DNA of 11,824 nucleotides from positions 1 through 11,824 of the forward strand of contig CAYNLG010000098.1 of the NCBI GenBank assembly GCA_964397995.1, in the 5' to 3' direction. The notes under the pieces are model-generated. The model was given only the letters and a program-made list of their open reading frames with translations, did no database searches and was not told the DNA's origin. How positions within the stretch are numbered: position 1 is the first letter of the stretch; each line of letters begins with the position of its first letter. Of the stretch, positions 8,009 to 11,824 are shown in pieces. The position numbers were made by a program, and so were the translations under genes. This stretch comes from CAYNLG01 sp964397995 (GTDB lineage: Bacteria; Planctomycetota; Phycisphaerae; FEN-1346).

Positions 8009-9751
8009 ATGCCCAGTGAGCGCGCTCAACTCTCGAGCGACGACGAGCTGACGGTCGACATGCTCGCCCAATACGCCTACTGCCCGAGGCGGTTCGGCCT
8101 CATGTACGTCCACGGCCGCTGGGCTGACAACGCCTTCACGGTCGAAGGTCGGGCCGCCCACCGGCGGGTCGACCGGCTCGACCACGTGCTCCCGGATCCG
8201 ACAGCGCCCCAGGGCCGGGATGAGAACGGGCGCAAGAGCGCTGCTTCAGACTCCGAGCCTGACGGTGACGAGCCGCCCACCATCAGCCGGTCCGTGGTCC
8301 TCGGCAGCGAGGCCCTTGGGCTCACAGCCAAGCTCGACCTCGTATCCACGGACGACGACGTGGCCGTTCCCGTCGAGACCAAGCGTGGCCGTGTCCCGCC
8401 GAACGAACAGCGGAGCTACGAGCCGGAGCGCGTCCAGCTCATGGCCCAGGGCCTCCTGCTGCGCGAACACGGCTATGCGACCGACCACGGCGTCCTCTAC
8501 TTCGCTGGTTCGCGGACCCGCGTCGATGTGCCCTTCTCCCAGCATCTGGAGGATCGCACGCGCGAACTCCTCGCCGAGGCGCGGCAGGCGGCGCTGGCAA
8601 CCGAGGTGCCGCCGCCTTTCGACGACAGCCCCAAGTGCGTCGGCTGCTCCCTGGCCGGCATCTGCCTGCCCGACGAAACGCTCGCGCTCCGCCACGCGGA
8701 GGGTCCCGACGGCCCGCCGGATGTTCGCCGACTGTATCCGGCCCGCGACGAGTCGGTGCCCCTCTACGTGCAGGAACAGGGAGCGGTCGTCGGCAAGTCC
8801 GGCAGGAGTCTGGTGGTGCGCAAGAGCGGCGAGGAACTGGCCCGGGCCCCGCTGAAAGACGTCAGCCAGCTCGTCCTCTGCGGCAACGTCCAGGTTACCG
8901 CGCAGACGCTTCACCTGCTCTGTGAGTCCGGCGTGCCGGTCGTCCATCTCTCCTCGGGTCACTGGTTCTACGGCATCACCGCCGGCATTACGCTCCGCAA
9001 CGCCTTTGCGCGCCAGGCGCAGTACATGGCCGCCGTCGACCCGGCCAAGGCGCTCGCCGTCGCCCGCGCCGTCGTCGCTGCCAAGGGTGCGAACCAACGC
9101 ACCCTCCTGCGGCGCAACCTCTCCACACCGGCTGATCGAGATCTCGAAGCCATGGCCGATCTGCTGCGCAAGGTGCCGGAGGCCCCATCAACCGAACACC
9201 TACTCGGCCTTGAGGGCAACCTGGCCGCCAGGTACTTCGCCAACTTCGGGGCGCTCCTTACGCCCCGCGACTTCGATGCCGCGTGGGATTTCCGCACAAG
9301 GAACCGCCGACCGCCCACCGACCCCGTCAACGCCATGCTCTCGTTCGGCTACGCCATGCTCGCCAAAGAGTGCACGGTGGCCTTGCTGGCCGAAGGGCTC
9401 GACCCCTGGTGGGGCTTCTACCATCGTCCCCGGCACGGCCGGCCGGCCCTGGCGCTCGATCTCATGGAGGAGTTCCGGCCGCTGGTGGTCGACAGCGCGG
9501 TCATAACCGCCGTCAACACGGGCATGGTGGCCGCCCGGGATTTCCTGCGCTCCGCTGCCGGGTGCCTTCTCAAGCCGCCAGGGCGCAAGGCCTTCATCCG
9601 GGCCTATGAAGCCCGCCTTGACCAGCTGGTGACGCACCCGGTCTTCGACTACCGTTGCTCGTGGCGGGCGATCATCCGGCTTCAGGCACGGCTGCTGGGC
9701 GCGTGGCTGCGCGGGGACGTCCCCGAGTACAAAGGCATGGTAACCCGGTGA
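8009..9751 (+). CDS. cas4-cas1: Cas4-Cas1 fusion protein (spacer selection and integration)
   Basis: This is a 580-residue fusion. Residues 1 to about 225 are a Cas4 RecB-like exonuclease: four cysteines for an iron-sulfur cluster (C25 in YCPRR; C210, C213, C219 in KCVGCSLAGIC) and nuclease residues H51, D110, E123 and K125. Residues from about 240 are Cas1 integrase, with E402 in GLEGNLAARYF, H472 in GFYH and D484/E487 in LALDLMEEF as expected metal ligands. Family work on the Geobacter fusion shows that Cas4 trims prespacers and fixes PAM choice and orientation (TTN in that species). With Cas2 it forms the adaptation complex. It starts nine bases after cas8g, behind GAGGGGG. Nothing appears broken, so acquisition is probably competent. 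Confidence 0.95.
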   Translation: MPSERAQLSSDDELTVDMLAQYAYCPRRFGLMYVHGRWADNAFTVEGRAAHRRVDRLDHVLPDPTAPQGRDENGRKSAASDSEPDGDEPPTISRSVVLGSEALGLTAKLDLVSTDDDVAVPVETKRGRVPPNEQRSYEPERVQLMAQGLLLREHGYATDHGVLYFAGSRTRVDVPFSQHLEDRTRELLAEARQAALATEVPPPFDDSPKCVGCSLAGICLPDETLALRHAEGPDGPPDVRRLYPARDESVPLYVQEQGAVVGKSGRSLVVRKSGEELARAPLKDVSQLVLCGNVQVTAQTLHLLCESGVPVVHLSSGHWFYGITAGITLRNAFARQAQYMAAVDPAKALAVARAVVAAKGANQRTLLRRNLSTPADRDLEAMADLLRKVPEAPSTEHLLGLEGNLAARYFANFGALLTPRDFDAAWDFRTRNRRPPTDPVNAMLSFGYAMLAKECTVALLAEGLDPWWGFYHRPRHGRPALALDLMEEFRPLVVDSAVITAVNTGMVAARDFLRSAAGCLLKPPGRKAFIRAYEARLDQLVTHPVFDYRCSWRAIIRLQARLLGAWLRGDVPEYKGMVTR

Positions 9752-9757
9752 ACCAAG

Positions 9758-10045
9758 ATGCGAAGAAGGTACCTCGTGTCGTATGATGTATCGAACGACA
9801 AGCGCCGGACCACGGTGTTCAAGACGCTGCTCGACAATGGCGACCACGTCCAGTTCAGCGTATTCCTGTGCGAGCTCAGCCGCCGCGAGCTCGCCGAGCT
9901 CCGCGGGAACCTTATCGAGGCCATCAACAACAAACAGGATCAGGTCATCATCCTCGACTTGGGCGCCGCCGATGGCGAACTCAAGTCGGTCCTGGAGTGC
10001 GTCGGCAAACCCTACCTGCCGCCGTCTCGTGTGCTCGTCGTATAG
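9758..10045 (+). CDS. cas2: Cas2, structural partner of Cas1 in spacer acquisition
   Basis: This 95-residue protein has the normal Cas2 length with a ferredoxin-like fold pattern. It opens MRRRYLVSYDVSNDKRR with the conserved Asp at residue 10 after the first strand, followed by the family segment VQFSVFLCEL (31-40). Its dimer bridges two Cas1 dimers and sets the spacing of the integrated DNA. The gene starts six bases after the cas4-cas1 stop. There is no strong ribosome site; GGTGA, which includes the preceding stop, is the only candidate, so coupling to the upstream gene is likely. It is the last gene of the operon, and the CRISPR leader follows directly. Confidence 0.94.
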   Translation: MRRRYLVSYDVSNDKRRTTVFKTLLDNGDHVQFSVFLCELSRRELAELRGNLIEAINNKQDQVIILDLGAADGELKSVLECVGKPYLPPSRVLVV

Positions 10046-10086
10046 TCGAGCGGTGGTGTGGTCGCCGATTGGCGGCAACCGCTCGA
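10046..10086. repeat. 9+9 bp inverted repeat at the start of the leader
   Basis: TCGAGCGGT (10046-10054) and ACCGCTCGA (10078-10086) are perfect inverted copies 23 bases apart. A nested hairpin, CGCC-GATT-GGCG (10063-10074), lies between them. The element starts at the first base after the cas2 stop. As RNA it could fold into a two-tier stem that ends or protects the cas transcript, but no T-run follows, so it is not a classic terminator. A binding site for a host factor is the alternative. Confidence 0.5.
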
Positions 10087-10214
10087 ACTCTTTGGCAAGT
10101 AAAGACTTAGGAGCCCAAGTGACTCACGCACGCAGCCTACCGGAGTCAGTTCTCGCCTGCCTCTCGAAAAACCCGTCGTATCCTGTTACCATCGCACGGG
10201 TTACGAGAGCGGCT
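10046..10214 (+). promoter_or_regulatory. CRISPR leader
   Basis: This is 169 bases of non-coding DNA between cas2 and the first repeat. It is on the side opposite the degenerate terminal repeat, so new spacers should enter at its right end and array transcription should start within it. It is more AT-rich in patches than the genes (for example CGAAAAACCCG near 10165-10174). TATCCT at 10179-10184 is a possible -10 box, but no good -35 box is placed before it, so I assign no promoter. An inverted repeat occupies its left quarter. Confidence 0.7.
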
Positions 10215-11549
10215 CCTTCCGCGCCTTCTCAGGCGCGGCCCCATTGAAGCAACTGGACGTTCTCGAACGTGCCGCCGCTCCGCGTGCCTTCCGCGCCTTC
10301 TCAGGCGCGGCCCCATTGAAGCGATCCCGACGCGTACCAGCCAGTCGCGAGCGCCTAGCCCCTTCCGCGCCTTCTCAGGCGCGGCCCCATTGAAGCCACG
10401 CCCCCGCGGCCGCCATGCGCTTGACGCCCAACCCTTCCGCGCCTTCTCAGGCGCGGCCCCATTGAAGCGGGGTCGGCGCAGTAGTCCGGCGTGTCGCCCG
10501 GCAGCCTTCCGCGCCTTCTCAGGCGCGGCCCCATTGAAGCGACGATTGAATTTGGGGAGTTGACCGTGGCCGGGGCCTTCCGCGCCTTCTCAGGCGCGGC
10601 CCCATTGAAGCGAGAAATGGCGGGATTCAGCCTGGCGGAACCTACGTCCTTCCGCGCCTTCTCAGGCGCGGCCCCATTGAAGCGTCATCGTCCGGCCCGT
10701 GTACCTGTGACTGTGCCGAGCCTTCCGCGCCTTCTCAGGCGCGGCCCCATTGAAGCTGAGCCCGCGCACGAGGAGGCGCGAGAGATGACGGCCTTCCGCG
10801 CCTTCTCAGGCGCGGCCCCATTGAAGCTACTATGGTGCGGCCGGCGCCGAGTTGGCCGCCCTGCCTTCCGCGCCTTCTCAGGCGCGGCCCCATTGAAGCG
10901 GCTACAATTGGCGCATTCCGGCCAAGAGCGGCCTGCCCTTCCGCGCCTTCTCAGGCGCGGCCCCATTGAAGCTGGCTTTCAGCGTGGGCATCTGCGACCG
11001 CGCCACGCCTTCCGCGCCTTCTCAGGCGCGGCCCCATTGAAGCGAGGCCTCGGCCTGGGCGACCAGGCGCTCCAGGATGGCCTTCCGCGCCTTCTCAGGC
11101 GCGGCCCCATTGAAGCAGGTCTTCGACGGGGTGTTCCTCGGCATGGCCGACGTCCTTCCGCGCCTTCTCAGGCGCGGCCCCATTGAAGCCCGGAACCTCG
11201 CCCACGCTGCCCACCTGCCCGCCTCCCTTCCGCGCCTTCTCAGGCGCGGCCCCATTGAAGCGATCAGGCCTGCTGCGCGAGCCAGGCCCTAACCTCCCTT
11301 CCGCGCCTTCTCAGGCGCGGCCCCATTGAAGCAACCCGAGCGACCTGACGACGACGTCGCTCTCGCACCCTTCCGCGCCTTCTCAGGCGCGGCCCCATTG
11401 AAGCCTCGCCGAGCACTTCGCCGAGGGCATCGCACACGACCCTTCCGCGCCTTCTCAGGCGCGGCCCCATTGAAGCGGACGATCTGGCGACGTGGACGCG
11501 GTGGCCGCGCCGACCTTCCGCGCCTTCTCAGGCGCGGCCCCACGGACTG
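10215..11549 (+). CRISPR. Type I-G CRISPR array: 19 repeats of 36 bp, 18 spacers
   Basis: Eighteen identical 36-bp repeats and one degenerate last copy are separated by 18 different spacers of 35-38 bp (36, 38, 36, 36, 35, 36, 37, 35, 36, 37, 35, 37, 37, 36, 35, 36, 36, 37). Repeats start at 10215, 10287, 10361, 10433, 10505, 10576, 10648, 10721, 10792, 10864, 10937, 11008, 11081, 11154, 11226, 11297, 11369, 11441 and 11514. Each consists of CCTT, a perfect 7-bp stem CCGCGCC/GGCGCGG around the loop TTCTCA, and the tail CCCCATTGAAGC, a variant of the common ATTGAAAC repeat end. The tail probably becomes the crRNA 5' handle after Csb2 cleavage below the stem. Perfect repeats suggest recent or maintained activity. 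Spacer targets cannot be named from this sequence alone. Confidence 0.98.
11514..11549 (+). repeat. Degenerate terminal repeat of the array
   Basis: The first 29 bases match the repeat exactly, through CCCCA at 11542. The last seven (CGGACTG) replace TTGAAGC. The hairpin is intact but the ATTGAAGC end is lost. Decay of the trailer-end repeat is usual and fixes the array's direction as + strand, with its oldest spacer at 11477-11513. Confidence 0.9.
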
Positions 11550-11628
11550 CCGCCCGGTCATCCTGTCGCCTACCATGATCTCACCGGCCATGTGGCGTGT
11601 CAAAACCCTCCGGGGGCCTATTCGAAAA

Positions 11629-11648
11629 AACGTACAGTACTGTACGTT
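11629..11648. promoter_or_regulatory. 20-bp perfect palindrome: operator or leftward terminator
   Basis: AACGTACAGTACTGTACGTT equals its own reverse complement over all 20 bases. It could be an operator for a dimeric repressor. On the - strand it would fold as an 8-bp stem with a GTAC loop whose 3' arm runs into six T (complement of the A-run at 11625-11630), so it could instead be a weak intrinsic terminator stopping leftward transcription before it enters the array. The stem has only three G-C pairs. No neighbouring promoter or regulator gene decides between these. Confidence 0.5.
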
Positions 11649-11740
11649 CTTCGTGCCCCAGGGCTCTCTGGTGGGCGTCACGTTCGGCTAGCGTTCGCGG
11701 CCCCAACCTGGGACCCGGGAGGATTCACCCCGATAGAGAA

Positions 11741-11770
11741 CCCCGAGTCGGACGCCTCGGGGCTTTCTTC
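11741..11770 (+). terminator. Probable rho-independent terminator
   Basis: CCCCGAG (11741-11747) pairs perfectly with CTCGGGG (11756-11762) around an 8-base loop and is followed by CTTTCTTC. This is a strong GC stem with a pyrimidine-rich but interrupted T-tract. It faces rightward and could end the CRISPR array transcript, about 190 bases after the last repeat, since no other + strand gene lies between. Confidence 0.6.
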
Positions 11771-11824
11771 GGCATCAGTACAGCCTTGCCAAGGCCCGTC
11801 TGGATATGCCGAGCCGGCATCCGA

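Larger units (their letters stand above)
11550..11824. other. Gene-free region after the array
   Basis: No gene is supported in this trailer region. It carries the palindrome at 11629-11648, the terminator at 11741-11770 and, at the window edge, a 6+6 bp inverted repeat (ATGCCG at 11806-11811, CGGCAT at 11815-11820). A frame running through the last repeats into this region exists only because the repeat has no stop codons. Confidence 0.6.

Noticed and set aside
8246..9097. 283-codon - strand open frame opposite cas4-cas1
   Set aside because: A mirror of the third-position GC of the cas4-cas1 gene; no recognisable domain.
9200..10078. 292-codon - strand open frame opposite cas1 and cas2
   Set aside because: It runs antisense through two conserved genes and has no family signature.
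10179..10184. TATCCT as a -10 promoter box for the array
   Set aside because: Only four of six positions match and nothing like a -35 box lies 16-18 bases upstream.
10491..11186. 231-codon + strand frame, and similar frames on both strands, within the array
   Set aside because: The translation is a repeated FRAFSGAAPLK or LPRLLRRGPIEA pattern, which is simply the stop-free CRISPR repeat read in different frames.

Overview
The window holds a complete, intact-looking type I-G (formerly I-U) CRISPR-Cas locus on the + strand of a GC-rich bacterial genome. The gene order is csb1 (cas7), csb2 (cas5-cas6-like), cas3 with a C-terminal HD domain, a compact cas8g, a cas4-cas1 fusion, cas2, leader, then an array of 19 repeats and 18 spacers. 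This is the arrangement known from Geobacter sulfurreducens and Thioalkalivibrio sulfidiphilus. The host phylum cannot be fixed from this sequence. High GC and a plant-polysaccharide-type glycoside hydrolase relic would suit a planctomycete or a similar soil or sediment bacterium, but that is inference.

Layout. Positions 1-774 carry, on the - strand, the decayed 5' part of a clan-A-type glycoside hydrolase gene with one frameshift and one in-frame stop. Its recognisable reading ends near position 57, beside a single CRISPR-repeat-like element (31-67). Positions 775-1261 are intergenic and probably hold the cas promoter and a tiny upstream reading frame just ahead of csb1. Positions 1262-10045 are the six cas genes, read as one operon: the first four are joined by three 4-bp ATGA stop/start overlaps, and the last two follow after gaps of 9 and 6 bp. 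Positions 10046-10214 are the leader, starting with a 9+9 bp inverted repeat directly after the cas2 stop. Positions 10215-11549 are the array; its last repeat is degenerate, which puts the oldest end on the right and the leader on the cas2 side. Positions 11550-11824 have no gene but contain a 20-bp perfect palindrome and a probable rho-independent terminator.

How the parts work together, from family knowledge: Csb2 cuts the array transcript at the repeat hairpin and stays on the crRNA 3' end; several Csb1 copies form the backbone along the spacer; Cas8g spans the complex and recruits Cas3, which unwinds and degrades the target DNA. Cas4-Cas1 with Cas2 captures new spacers and inserts them at the leader end. 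Eighteen exact repeats, unique spacers and intact catalytic motifs in Cas1, Cas3 and Cas4 indicate a working or recently working system.

I found no gene of unknown function inside the locus. The points most worth a second look are the possible second-array relic at the left edge, the unusually short Cas8g with no separate small subunit, the leader inverted repeat, the mini-ORF before csb1 and the palindrome after the array.
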